This document shows positions 48,821-56,688 of a DNA stretch of 64,000 nt, piece by piece. A program made the position numbers and the translations under genes. The first letter of the stretch is position 1. Each line of letters opens with the position of its first letter. Under the pieces are notes generated by a model. That model was not told the origin of the DNA and made no database searches. It saw only the letters and a list, made by a program, of their open reading frames with translations. Origin of the DNA: Solimonas thermocellulolyticum (GTDB taxonomy: Bacteria; Pseudomonadota; Gammaproteobacteria; Nevskiales; Nevskiaceae); assembly GCF_040327995.1 (NCBI RefSeq), contig NZ_JBEPIJ010000007.1, positions 114,531 to 178,530 on the forward strand. Reading direction: 5' to 3'.

Positions 48821-49834
48821 ATGAAACCAAGGCTGCTGTTCGCACTCGCCGCGGCGCTGCTGGCTGGCGGCTGCGGCTCGGATGTTGGGATCGATGTCGC
48901 GTCCGAACCCAAGCTCGAAACCGATCCGGCGCTGCTCGATGCGGCGCTCGAATGCACGCCGTTCGCCAATACCGACAAGCCGCCAGTGCTGCTCGTGCAT
49001 GGCACCTTCACGCACGGCCAGGAGCAGTTCAACTGGAACTATAAGCCCCTGCTGATCGAGCGCGGTTTCGACGTCTGCACCGTCACCTATCCGGACCGAG
49101 GTCTCGGCGATCAGCAGGTTTCCGCCGAGTACATCGTGCACGCCTTGCGCCGCATCCATGCTGAAAGCGGGCGCAAGGTGGCGATGATCGGGCACAGTCA
49201 GGGTGCGTTGATGCCGCGTTGGGCGCTCAAGTGGTGGCCGTCGGCACGGGCTGCCGTCGAGGACTTTGTCCTGCTTGCGGGGCCAAATCACGGCACCCTC
49301 GTGGCAGCCACCGACAATCCGCTCGGAGCGATGGTTGGGTCGACGCTCGGTCTTCCCGCGGCGTTCTATCAGTTTGCGCGTGGCTCCAGCTTCATCGGTG
49401 CACTCAATGCAGGCGACGAGACACCGGGCGACGTCGACTACACGAACATCTATACCCTGTTCGACGAGCTGGTACAGCCTGTGGTGCCGGAGCCGACCGC
49501 AGCGCTGGAGTTCGGCGAGGACAACCCCAAAGTCGCTAATATCCTGCTGCAGGACGTATGCCCGCTGCTGATCGTCGATCATCTGACCATCGGTCTGACT
49601 GATCGCGCGACCTTCGAGCTGGCGCTCGATGCGATTACGCATGTCGGCCCCGCCAACGTCGAGCGCGCCGGCGGCGCAGCGCTGTGCCATGCGCTGCCGC
49701 CGCTGCCCGGGATCGCGCTGCCACCGAACTTCCTGTTCGAGATGCTGGCGCTGTTGCCGATCGAGATCGAAAACGGTGCGCCGGGCCTGCATCTGGTGCG
49801 CGCGGAACCGCCGCTCAAGCCTTACGCGCAGTAG
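48821..49834 (+). CDS. Secreted lipase/esterase lipoprotein
   Basis: A 337-residue exported hydrolase. Signal peptide with lipobox AGGC (Cys18). LLVHGTF gives the oxyanion His60-Gly61; VAMIGHSQGALM holds nucleophile Ser126. Several Cys residues (45, 86 and others) may form disulfides, as in Candida-antarctica-lipase-B-like and class-2 lipases. VDHLTIG near residue 250 could supply Asp or His. The ATG at 48821 has CGGAGA upstream. It stands between the catabolic operon and the ferredoxin reductase; probably frees acids from lipids outside the inner membrane. Confidence 0.85.
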   Translation: MKPRLLFALAAALLAGGCGSDVGIDVASEPKLETDPALLDAALECTPFANTDKPPVLLVHGTFTHGQEQFNWNYKPLLIERGFDVCTVTYPDRGLGDQQVSAEYIVHALRRIHAESGRKVAMIGHSQGALMPRWALKWWPSARAAVEDFVLLAGPNHGTLVAATDNPLGAMVGSTLGLPAAFYQFARGSSFIGALNAGDETPGDVDYTNIYTLFDELVQPVVPEPTAALEFGEDNPKVANILLQDVCPLLIVDHLTIGLTDRATFELALDAITHVGPANVERAGGAALCHALPPLPGIALPPNFLFEMLALLPIEIENGAPGLHLVRAEPPLKPYAQ

Positions 49835-49838
49835 GGTC

Positions 49839-49897
49839 TGCGCGCTGCGGCAGGGGGCAAGCACTCGGCCGTGCGCGCTGCAGCAGCAGGCAAGTGC
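49839..49897. repeat. Imperfect tandem direct repeat, 33-bp period
   Basis: Two 26-bp copies beginning TGCGCGCTGC (49839-49864 and 49872-49897) with five mismatches, starting 4 bp after the lipase gene. Function unknown; may be decayed duplication. Confidence 0.55.
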
Positions 49898-49936
49898 GGG
49901 GCTCACCATCCAAACGGGGGATGCCACTAGAATGAA

Positions 49937-49957
49937 GGCCCGGTGACACTCCGGGCC
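49937..49957 (+). terminator. Hairpin between lipase and ferredoxin reductase genes
   Basis: GGCCCGG (49937-49943) pairs perfectly with CCGGGCC (49951-49957) around a 7-nt loop, 103 bp after the lipase stop and 56 bp before the reductase start. There is no T-run, so it may be a terminator for the lipase gene or leader structure of the next. Confidence 0.4.
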
Positions 49958-50013
49958 GCGCCGAGGCGCCGTGCCCGCCGCAGTCCCCCGCCGCCCCACA
50001 GCAATGAAGTGAC

Positions 50014-51246
50014 ATGAGCGTACTCAACGCGGATTCCACCGTGGTCATCGTCGGTGCCGGTCAGGCCGGCGGCGAGGCTGCGGCCGAACTGCGCCGTCAG
50101 GGCTTTGCCGGGCGCGTGATCATTCTCGGCGAGGAGCCGCAGCCGCCGTACAAGCGGCCGCCGCTGTCGAAGGCGTATCTCTCGGGTGCGGTCAACGAGG
50201 AAAGCCTGTACGTGATGCAGCCGGCGCAGCTCGCCAAGGTCAATATCGAGTTTCGCGGCAACACCAAGGTCATCCGTATCGACCGCAAGGCCAAGCATCT
50301 GGAGCTGGCCGACGGCAGCACGCAGGCCTACGACAAGCTGGTGATCGCCACCGGCGGCCGCGCGCGGCCCTTGCCGATTCCCGGCGCCGATGCCAGCAAC
50401 GTGTTCCTGCTGCGCACCATCGAGGATGTGCAGAAGATCAAGGCGCTGTGCGCGCCGGGCAAGCGCGTGACCATCGTCGGCGGCGGCTTCATCGGTCTGG
50501 AAGGCGCGGCGGTGCTGGTGAAGATGGGGCTCAAGGTCACCCTGCTCGAAGGCCTGCCACGCGTGCTCGCGCGCGTCACCGTGCCGGAGGTATCGGCGTT
50601 CTTCGAGCGGGTACACCGCGAAGCCGGCGTCGACCTGCGCACCGGCGCGCAGCTCGCCGGATTCGAAGGCAATCCGGTGACGGCGGCGGTGCTGGCCGAC
50701 GGCACGCGCATCGACACCGATCTGGTCGTGGTCGGCATCGGCCTGATCGCCAACACCGAGCTCGCCCAAGCCGCCGGGCTTGCGATCGACAACGGCATCG
50801 TCGTCGACGAGTTCGGCGCGACCAGCGATCCGGACATCTACGCCGCCGGCGACTGCACCAATCATCCGAGCCGCTTTCTCGGCCGCATGGTGCGCCTCGA
50901 ATCGGTGCAGAACGCAATGGAGCAGGGGCGCGCGGTCGCGCGCAACCTGCTCGGCAAGAACGAGCCGTATCAGACCGTGCCCTGGTTCTGGTCGGATCAG
51001 TACGATCTCAAGCTGCAGATGGTCGGCATCTCCGGCACGCACGACCGCATGGTGCTGCGCGGCGATCCGGCGAGCTCGCGCAACTTCGCGGTGTTCTACC
51101 TCAAGGACGGCCGGATCATCGCCGCCGACACCGTCAGCCGTCCGCAGGAATTCATGTTCGCCAAGAAGCTCGTCGCCGAGGGCGCGGTCATCGATCCGGA
51201 CAAGCTCGCCGACGAATCGGTGCCGATGAAGTCGCTGGTGTCCTGA
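50014..51246 (+). CDS. FAD-dependent ferredoxin reductase
   Basis: A 410-residue pyridine-nucleotide-disulfide-type reductase of the putidaredoxin/rubredoxin reductase class. VIVGAGQAGGEAAAELRRQG (11-30) binds FAD; IVGGGFIGLEGAAVLVKMG binds NADH; DIYAAGDCTNHP is the second FAD motif. No CxxxxC redox disulfide, as expected. It transfers electrons from NADH to the [2Fe-2S] ferredoxin encoded 8 bp downstream, which would feed a P450 or other monooxygenase; none is in the window. RBS before the ATG at 50014 is weak (GAAGTGAC). Confidence 0.93.
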   Translation: MSVLNADSTVVIVGAGQAGGEAAAELRRQGFAGRVIILGEEPQPPYKRPPLSKAYLSGAVNEESLYVMQPAQLAKVNIEFRGNTKVIRIDRKAKHLELADGSTQAYDKLVIATGGRARPLPIPGADASNVFLLRTIEDVQKIKALCAPGKRVTIVGGGFIGLEGAAVLVKMGLKVTLLEGLPRVLARVTVPEVSAFFERVHREAGVDLRTGAQLAGFEGNPVTAAVLADGTRIDTDLVVVGIGLIANTELAQAAGLAIDNGIVVDEFGATSDPDIYAAGDCTNHPSRFLGRMVRLESVQNAMEQGRAVARNLLGKNEPYQTVPWFWSDQYDLKLQMVGISGTHDRMVLRGDPASSRNFAVFYLKDGRIIAADTVSRPQEFMFAKKLVAEGAVIDPDKLADESVPMKSLVS

Positions 51247-51254
51247 GCGTTGCG

Positions 51255-51575
51255 ATGCCCACGATCGTCTTTGTCCAGCCCGACGGTAGCCGCCAACGGA
51301 TCGAGGCCCGTGTCGGCCAGTCGATCATGGAGGCGGCCACCGCCAATCTCGTGCCCGGTATCGTCGCCGACTGCGGCGGCGGCTGTTCCTGCGCGACCTG
51401 CCACGTCTACGTCGATCCCGAGTGGGTGACGAAGCTGGAGCCGGCCGATGACATCGAGCAGTCGATGCTGGAGGGCGCCATCGAGCCGAACGAGCGCAGC
51501 CGCCTGTCCTGCCAGTTGCGAATGAGCGACGCACTCGACGGCATCGTCGTCCACGTACCGGCGGCACAGTTTTGA
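51255..51575 (+). CDS. [2Fe-2S] ferredoxin, adrenodoxin/putidaredoxin type
   Basis: A 106-residue ferredoxin. The cluster ligands are in ADCGGGCSCATCHVYV (C-x5-C-x2-C) and SCQL, the vertebrate/bacterial P450 ferredoxin layout. The acidic DDIEQSMLEG segment resembles the partner-binding helix. It starts 8 bp after the reductase and its stop overlaps the next ATG by one base (TGATG). It carries single electrons from the reductase to an oxygenase elsewhere in the genome. Confidence 0.94.
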   Translation: MPTIVFVQPDGSRQRIEARVGQSIMEAATANLVPGIVADCGGGCSCATCHVYVDPEWVTKLEPADDIEQSMLEGAIEPNERSRLSCQLRMSDALDGIVVHVPAAQF

Positions 51576-52846
51576 TGCTCGGCTATCGTCGGGTCGTCGT
51601 TCCGCGCGATCTGGCATCGATCACGCGAATCGATCACGCGGCCGAGACGCCGCCGACCGAGCTGGGTGTGAGCCCGCGCGGTCTGGCGCGCATCTGGGAA
51701 GCCGTCGAGAACCTCTACCGCACCGGCCTGCAGCCGGCGTTCACCATCGTGATCCGCCGCCACGGCCGCGTCCTGATGAAGCGCTCGATCGGCTATCTGC
51801 GCGGCAACGGGCCGGGCGAGCGTGAAGACCGCGTCGTGCTCACGCCGGATGCGCCGATGTGCCTGTTCTCGGCGTCCAAGGCGATCACCGCGCTGTTGGT
51901 CCACAAGCTCGCCGAGGACGGCAAGCTCTCGCTCGACCAGCGCGTGGTCGAATACATCCCGGAGTTCGCGCCGCACGGCAAGGATCGCGTGACCATCCGC
52001 CAGTTGCTCGCGCACCGCGCCGGCATTCCGACCTTGCCGGTCAAGCATCCGGACCCGAGCCTGCTGCAGCACTGGGACGCGATGGTGCACCTGCTATGCT
52101 TGGCGCCGCCGTTCGATCCGCGTTTCGAGAAGCAGGCCTACCACGCGCTGACCAGCGGCTTCATCATCGGCGAGCTGGTGCGCCGTGTCGGCAGAATCGC
52201 CCTGCGCGACGCGCTGCGCCAGTGGATCGCCGAGCCGCTGAAGCTGCAGTTCATGAGCTTTGGCCTGCCGCCGGAGCAGCGCGCGCTGGCGCCACGCCAC
52301 TACCGCACCGGGCCCAAGCCGATGTGGCCGATCACCGCGATCTCCGAGCGCGTGCTCGGCGTCGATTTCGAGCGCGCGGTCGAGGCCTCGAACGACGAGG
52401 CCTTCCTGTCGTCGATCGTGCCGGCGGGCAACATCTACGCCTCGGCCGACGATGCCTGTCGCGTGTTCCAGATGTTGCTCGACGACGGCGAATTCGAGGG
52501 CCGGCGCATCCTCAAGCCCGAGACCGTGCGCGCCGCGATCCGACCGGTCGGCAAGATCCAGTTCGACGGCATGCTCGGCATCCCCATCCGCTTCTCGCCC
52601 GGCTTCATGCTCGGCGAGCGTCCGTTTGGCTTGTGGGGTCCGAATTGCCGCGCGGCTTTCGGCCACATCGGCTTTCTCACCGTGCTGTGCTGGGCCGATC
52701 CCGAGCGCGACATCTCGGTGGCCATCCTCAACAACGGCAAGTCGATCGCACCGGTGGGCTTTCTGCGCACCGTGCGCATCATCGGCGCGATCTCGCGCTC
52801 GTGCCGCCCGGTGCGCGCGGCGCGCCCGCTCCAACCGTATTCCTGA
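51575..52846 (+). CDS. Serine hydrolase of the beta-lactamase family
   Basis: A 423-residue class-C-beta-lactamase-fold protein without a signal peptide. LFSASKAIT gives Ser99-x-x-Lys102; RQLLAHRAGIP follows as usual. The Tyr motif is probably YHALTSG and the KTG equivalent is HIGF, as in EstB-type esterases. A cytoplasmic esterase or lactonase is more likely than antibiotic resistance. It overlaps the ferredoxin stop by one base, making a reductase-ferredoxin-hydrolase operon; perhaps it opens a lactone or ester made by a monooxygenase, which is speculation. Confidence 0.88.
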   Translation: MLGYRRVVVPRDLASITRIDHAAETPPTELGVSPRGLARIWEAVENLYRTGLQPAFTIVIRRHGRVLMKRSIGYLRGNGPGEREDRVVLTPDAPMCLFSASKAITALLVHKLAEDGKLSLDQRVVEYIPEFAPHGKDRVTIRQLLAHRAGIPTLPVKHPDPSLLQHWDAMVHLLCLAPPFDPRFEKQAYHALTSGFIIGELVRRVGRIALRDALRQWIAEPLKLQFMSFGLPPEQRALAPRHYRTGPKPMWPITAISERVLGVDFERAVEASNDEAFLSSIVPAGNIYASADDACRVFQMLLDDGEFEGRRILKPETVRAAIRPVGKIQFDGMLGIPIRFSPGFMLGERPFGLWGPNCRAAFGHIGFLTVLCWADPERDISVAILNNGKSIAPVGFLRTVRIIGAISRSCRPVRAARPLQPYS

Positions 52847-52876
52847 CCCGCACTGCGCCTGGGCTCAGCGTCTGTG

Positions 52877-52953
52877 AAGACATGCGTGTCTTGTGCATCT
52901 TCCCCACGCAGTCCAGCACATGCACGGATTCACGTCCGGCCATCGCTGGCCGG
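52877..52953. terminator. Two hairpins in the convergent gap
   Basis: AAGACA-TGCG-TGTCTT (52877-52892) and CCGGCCA-TCGC-TGGCCGG (52936-52953), both perfect stems, between the convergent hydrolase and WS/DGAT genes. Neither has a long T-run; together they probably act as bidirectional terminators. Confidence 0.5.
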
Positions 52954-52981
52954 TCTGAGAGCCTGAAAAAGTCACGGGCTT

Positions 52982-54400
52982 TCAGGACGACGATCGACTC
53001 CGAGTGCGGCCGCGCGCAGTCTTCTTCGCCGGCGGCGCGAGCCCGGCGGCCGCTTCGAGTTCGCCCAGCGCCTCACTGCTGTACACCGCGAGCTTCTGCA
53101 GGCTCGGAATCGCATCGCGGCAGCCGAGAAAGCCCACGGCGACGCCGTCGCGGTAACCGACCAGGGTGACGTTGAGCGCGTAGCCGTCGAACAGGAAGGA
53201 CACCGGGTACATCGCTTCGAGTTCGGCACCCATCAAATACAGCGGCTCCTTCGACAGCACGACGTTGGAGACCACGCAGTTGAACAGCGGCGGCAGCTTC
53301 GGCAGCACGCCGGTGACCTGGCCGAGCAGCAGCGGGGCGATGCCCAGCAGAGCGAACTGGCTCTGCGCAGCCGATGACATCGACGACAGGTCGCGCTTGC
53401 CGCGCACGGTGACGCGATGGATCCAGCGCAGGCGTTCGATCGGGTCGTCCAGATCGGTGCCCAGCGGTGTGATGAAGCCCGCGGCGGCCGTTCCGGGATT
53501 GCCGTCGGGCCGCGCCAGCCCCATCGGCACCGAGGCGATCAGGCTGCGCTCGGGCAGGGCGCGCTGTTCGAGCAGGTAGCGCCGGAACACGCCGCCGACG
53601 ATTGCAAGCAGCACGTCGTTGACGGTCACGCCTTCGGCTTCGGCGACACCGCGCAGGCGTGCCAGGCTCAGGATCTGCGTGCCGAGGCGGCGCTGCTGCG
53701 AGATGCGCTGATTGAACAGACTGCGCGGCACCTGCAGTGCCAGGCGCACCGAGCTGTCCTCGCCCTGGACCATCGCGCCGAGCTTGCTGACCAGCTCCTT
53801 GAGGCCGCGGATCTGCGCGGCGGCCGCGCGCGCCGGCGATGCCACGCGCTCGCGCAGCGACGGCGTGCGCTGCGGCGCGTGCTTGCGTTCGAGCACGGTC
53901 CACGGGCCGACGCCCCTGCGATCGGACGGGTCCTTCGACAGCCAGTTGTGCACCATGCGCATCGCGCCGACGCCGTCGATCGCGCAGTGGTGCGCCTTGA
54001 AGTACAGCGCGAAGCGCCGTCCTTCCAGGCCTTCGATCACATGGCATTCCCACAGCGGTCGCGACAGGTCGAGCGGATGCGAGTGCATGCGCGCCACCAG
54101 CACGCCCAGCTCTTTCTCGCCGCCCGGAAACGGTAGGGCCGAGTGGCGCAGGTGGTATTCCATGTCCACCTCGCTGTCTTCCCAGATCGGGCGGTAGCCC
54201 CCGAAGCGTCCGCGCGCGAGCCGGCAGCTGAACGGATAGGGCATGAACGGCTGTTCGCGCATCTGCTGCACGAGCCGTTGACAGAAGTCGGCGGGCGCAT
54301 CGTCCGGCAGCTTGAAGGTCATCATCGCGCCGACGTGCATCGGCGTGCGCTTGGACTCCATGCGCAGGAAGGCGGCGTCGATCGGGCTCAGGCGATGCAT
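52982..54400 (-). CDS. Wax ester synthase/diacylglycerol acyltransferase
   Basis: A 472-residue WS/DGAT. The N-terminus LSPIDAAFLRMESKRTPMHVGA is diagnostic; active-site KAHHCAIDGVGAM contains HHxxxDG (His137, His138, Asp142, Gly143). PLWECHVIEGLEG and the C-terminal NCVVSNVVLSKEPLYLMGAELEAMYPVS are also conserved. It joins acyl-CoA to fatty alcohols or diacylglycerol for storage wax or triacylglycerol. The C-terminal tail is Lys/Arg/Ser-rich (KKTARGRTRSRSSS), which is unusual and may bind membranes or lipid bodies. Start at 54400 on the minus strand, divergent from the DUF1302 genes. Confidence 0.93.
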   Translation of the reverse strand: MHRLSPIDAAFLRMESKRTPMHVGAMMTFKLPDDAPADFCQRLVQQMREQPFMPYPFSCRLARGRFGGYRPIWEDSEVDMEYHLRHSALPFPGGEKELGVLVARMHSHPLDLSRPLWECHVIEGLEGRRFALYFKAHHCAIDGVGAMRMVHNWLSKDPSDRRGVGPWTVLERKHAPQRTPSLRERVASPARAAAAQIRGLKELVSKLGAMVQGEDSSVRLALQVPRSLFNQRISQQRRLGTQILSLARLRGVAEAEGVTVNDVLLAIVGGVFRRYLLEQRALPERSLIASVPMGLARPDGNPGTAAAGFITPLGTDLDDPIERLRWIHRVTVRGKRDLSSMSSAAQSQFALLGIAPLLLGQVTGVLPKLPPLFNCVVSNVVLSKEPLYLMGAELEAMYPVSFLFDGYALNVTLVGYRDGVAVGFLGCRDAIPSLQKLAVYSSEALGELEAAAGLAPPAKKTARGRTRSRSSS

Positions 54401-54645
54401 GGTCTCCCCTCGTTATTCACGCAAGGCCGCAGGGCAGTTGCGTGGCCTTGGTGGTGATACGGTGCCCGAAACCGCGGGCGCACACCAGTCGCAAGGCCAT
54501 GAGGCGTAGGAATCCGCCGACCGCAACGATCTGAAAAACGCCGGCGATTTTAGCAAGGCGTTCATCGATTCGGATGACGCCGGCGCCGGCCGGCTTGCCT
54601 AAGCTCGACGCATCCAATCCGGTTCAAAAGCGAGGAGACGCGACG
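54401..54645. other. Divergent intergenic region, WS/DGAT and DUF1302 genes
   Basis: 245 bp. Holds CAAGGCC (54422-54428) and its inverse GGCCTTG (54444-54450), a possible operator, and GAGGAG (54632-54637), the ribosome site of the next gene. An AT-richer GATTTTAGC lies near 54545. No clear -35/-10 pair. Confidence 0.35.
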
Positions 54646-56586
54646 GTGGCCCACACGGATCGCGATGGGATCGGCTGTGTCCACGCATTACTGTCCGCGG
54701 CGATCTGCATCGTCGGCAGCGTGGGCGCCAGCGGCACGGCGCAGGCCGGCTCGACGAGCCTGTTCGGCGTCGACACGCAATATCAGCTGCAGGCCGCGTA
54801 CTCGTTGGCGGTGCGACTCAAGGACCCGCACGACGGCATCATCGACACGCCGCCGAGTCCCGAGATTCCGATTCCCGACTACATCAAGTTTCCGGAGTCG
54901 AACAACTACGACGACGGCGACCGCAACTTCGACGGCGGATCGATCGTCAACAATCGCCTGACTCTGCTCGGCGAGCTGCAATTCTCCAAGGGCGACTATG
55001 GCGTGTTGCTGAGCGGCGATGCGTTCTACGATGACGCCTACCGCCGCAGCAACGACAACCGTTCGCCGTCGACGATCAACCGCACCAACGGGGACCCGAA
55101 CGCGCCGTTCGAGGGTCACGTCAACGCGTTCTCCGACAGTGCCCGACACTTCGCCGGGCGCCGTGCGCGGCTGCTCGATGCCTATGCCTACGGCTCCTGG
55201 TACATCGGCGACGAGGGCATGCTGAATCTGCGCGTCGGCCGCCACATCGCCGCCTGGGGCGAGAGCCTGTTCTTCTCCGGCGTCGCGTTGGCGCAGGTGC
55301 CGGCAGACGCGACCAAGGCCACGGTGCCGGGCGCCGACGTCAAGAGCATCCTGCTGCCGGTCAACCAGGTGTCGATGCAGTTCGCGCTCAACTACGAGTG
55401 GACGCTACTCGCGCAGTACAAGCTCGAATTCAAACCGGTGGAGCTCAACCCGGTCGGCGAATACTTCTCGGTCTCCGACGTCGTCGGGCCCGGCGCGCAG
55501 TTCATCTGGGGCATCGAGAACCCGCTGTACCTGGCCAATCTTTCGGACATCAATGTGCTGTCCGACGATGTGCCCGAGGCGCTCGCCCTGGTGCTCGACT
55601 TGCTCGCGCCGGATCTGCCGGCGCAGGGGCTGACCCATCTGCTCGGCACGGTCTTCGACCTGCTCGACGGTGTGCTGCCCGATGTCAATCTGCCGCTCGA
55701 CGAGATCGAGCAGCCGAACACGCCGCAGTACATCAACGTCGTGCGCGGCGCAGACATCACGCCATCGGATCACGGCCAGTGGGGCGTGGGTGTGAAGTGG
55801 CAGGCGACGCCGTCGACGACGCTGGGTTTTTACCAACTGCGCTACCACAACACGACCCCGGCGCCGGTGCAGAACTACGGCTACGCCACCTTGCTCGGCG
55901 GCCTCAACGGCGCGCCGGTGCTGCTGACCACCGAGGCGCTCGGGCTGCAGGTGCCGGTGACCTACAACGTCCGCTATTTCGACGGCATCGACCTGTCGGC
56001 GATCAGCTTCTCGACGACGCTGTTCGGCGCCAACATCGGCGGCGAGGCGATCTACCGCAACGGCGTCGACGTGCTGGTCGATGTCGACGGCGGCCTGCTC
56101 GGCCCGGTGCCGACGCCGACGCGGGCCGAGGTGATGCAAGGGCTGCTGTCCGGCCTGTACACCGTGGGTCCGACGATGTTCTGGGACAGCGCAACCGTCG
56201 TCGGCGAGCTCGGCTACATCCACGTCGAGGACGTCGACGAGGCCTGCGGCCCGACCAGTTGCAGCACTGACCTTAGCTTCACCCGCGACGCCTGGGGCTA
56301 CTCCTTCCTGTTCCTGTTCGACTACAAAAACGTGCTCAACGGCTGGGACATGCTGATCCCGGTCGCGTACTCGGGCATCGGCAGCGGCCACTCCTCGCTG
56401 CTGTCGGGCCTCGGCTCGCTGATGGGCGAGGGTGACAGGCGCCTGAGCGTGGGCGTCAATTTCACCTATCTGCAAAGGCTGCAGCTCGGCGCCAGCCTGA
56501 ACTACTTTCTGGGCAGCCCGCATTTCGAGTCGCGCCCCTACGCCGATCGCGACTACGCGGCGGTCACGGTCAAGTACAGCTTCTGA
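54646..56586 (+). CDS. DUF1302 family outer-membrane protein (first paralogue)
   Basis: A 646-residue exported protein: signal peptide (about 1-33, ending AQA), then beta-strand-rich sequence ending in YAAVTVKYSF, an outer-membrane C-terminal Phe. DDGDRNFDGGSIVNNRLTLL and RHIAAWGESLFFSGVALAQ are DUF1302 landmarks. These proteins accompany steroid and lipid degradation genes and probably help take up hydrophobic substrates; the mechanism is unknown. The start is GTG at 54646, with GAGGAG at -9; an in-frame ATG further up lacks a ribosome site. It shares landmark motifs with the next gene. Confidence 0.9.
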   Translation: MAHTDRDGIGCVHALLSAAICIVGSVGASGTAQAGSTSLFGVDTQYQLQAAYSLAVRLKDPHDGIIDTPPSPEIPIPDYIKFPESNNYDDGDRNFDGGSIVNNRLTLLGELQFSKGDYGVLLSGDAFYDDAYRRSNDNRSPSTINRTNGDPNAPFEGHVNAFSDSARHFAGRRARLLDAYAYGSWYIGDEGMLNLRVGRHIAAWGESLFFSGVALAQVPADATKATVPGADVKSILLPVNQVSMQFALNYEWTLLAQYKLEFKPVELNPVGEYFSVSDVVGPGAQFIWGIENPLYLANLSDINVLSDDVPEALALVLDLLAPDLPAQGLTHLLGTVFDLLDGVLPDVNLPLDEIEQPNTPQYINVVRGADITPSDHGQWGVGVKWQATPSTTLGFYQLRYHNTTPAPVQNYGYATLLGGLNGAPVLLTTEALGLQVPVTYNVRYFDGIDLSAISFSTTLFGANIGGEAIYRNGVDVLVDVDGGLLGPVPTPTRAEVMQGLLSGLYTVGPTMFWDSATVVGELGYIHVEDVDEACGPTSCSTDLSFTRDAWGYSFLFLFDYKNVLNGWDMLIPVAYSGIGSGHSSLLSGLGSLMGEGDRRLSVGVNFTYLQRLQLGASLNYFLGSPHFESRPYADRDYAAVTVKYSF

Positions 56587-56688
56587 GGTCGCGTACGGCC
56601 AACCCTACTCATTTCGGGTGAGGCCAATCGGACGCCCCCCATCTAGGTTGTCCGCGATTTGCTTGACAACGAAGTCCGGGGGAGAGAC

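Noticed and set aside
51575..52846. Beta-lactamase conferring resistance
   Set aside because: No signal peptide, HIGF replaces KTG, and it is tied to a ferredoxin operon.
56673..56678. TTGACA as a -35 for the second DUF1302 gene
   Set aside because: The -10 would fall inside the coding sequence, after the ATG.
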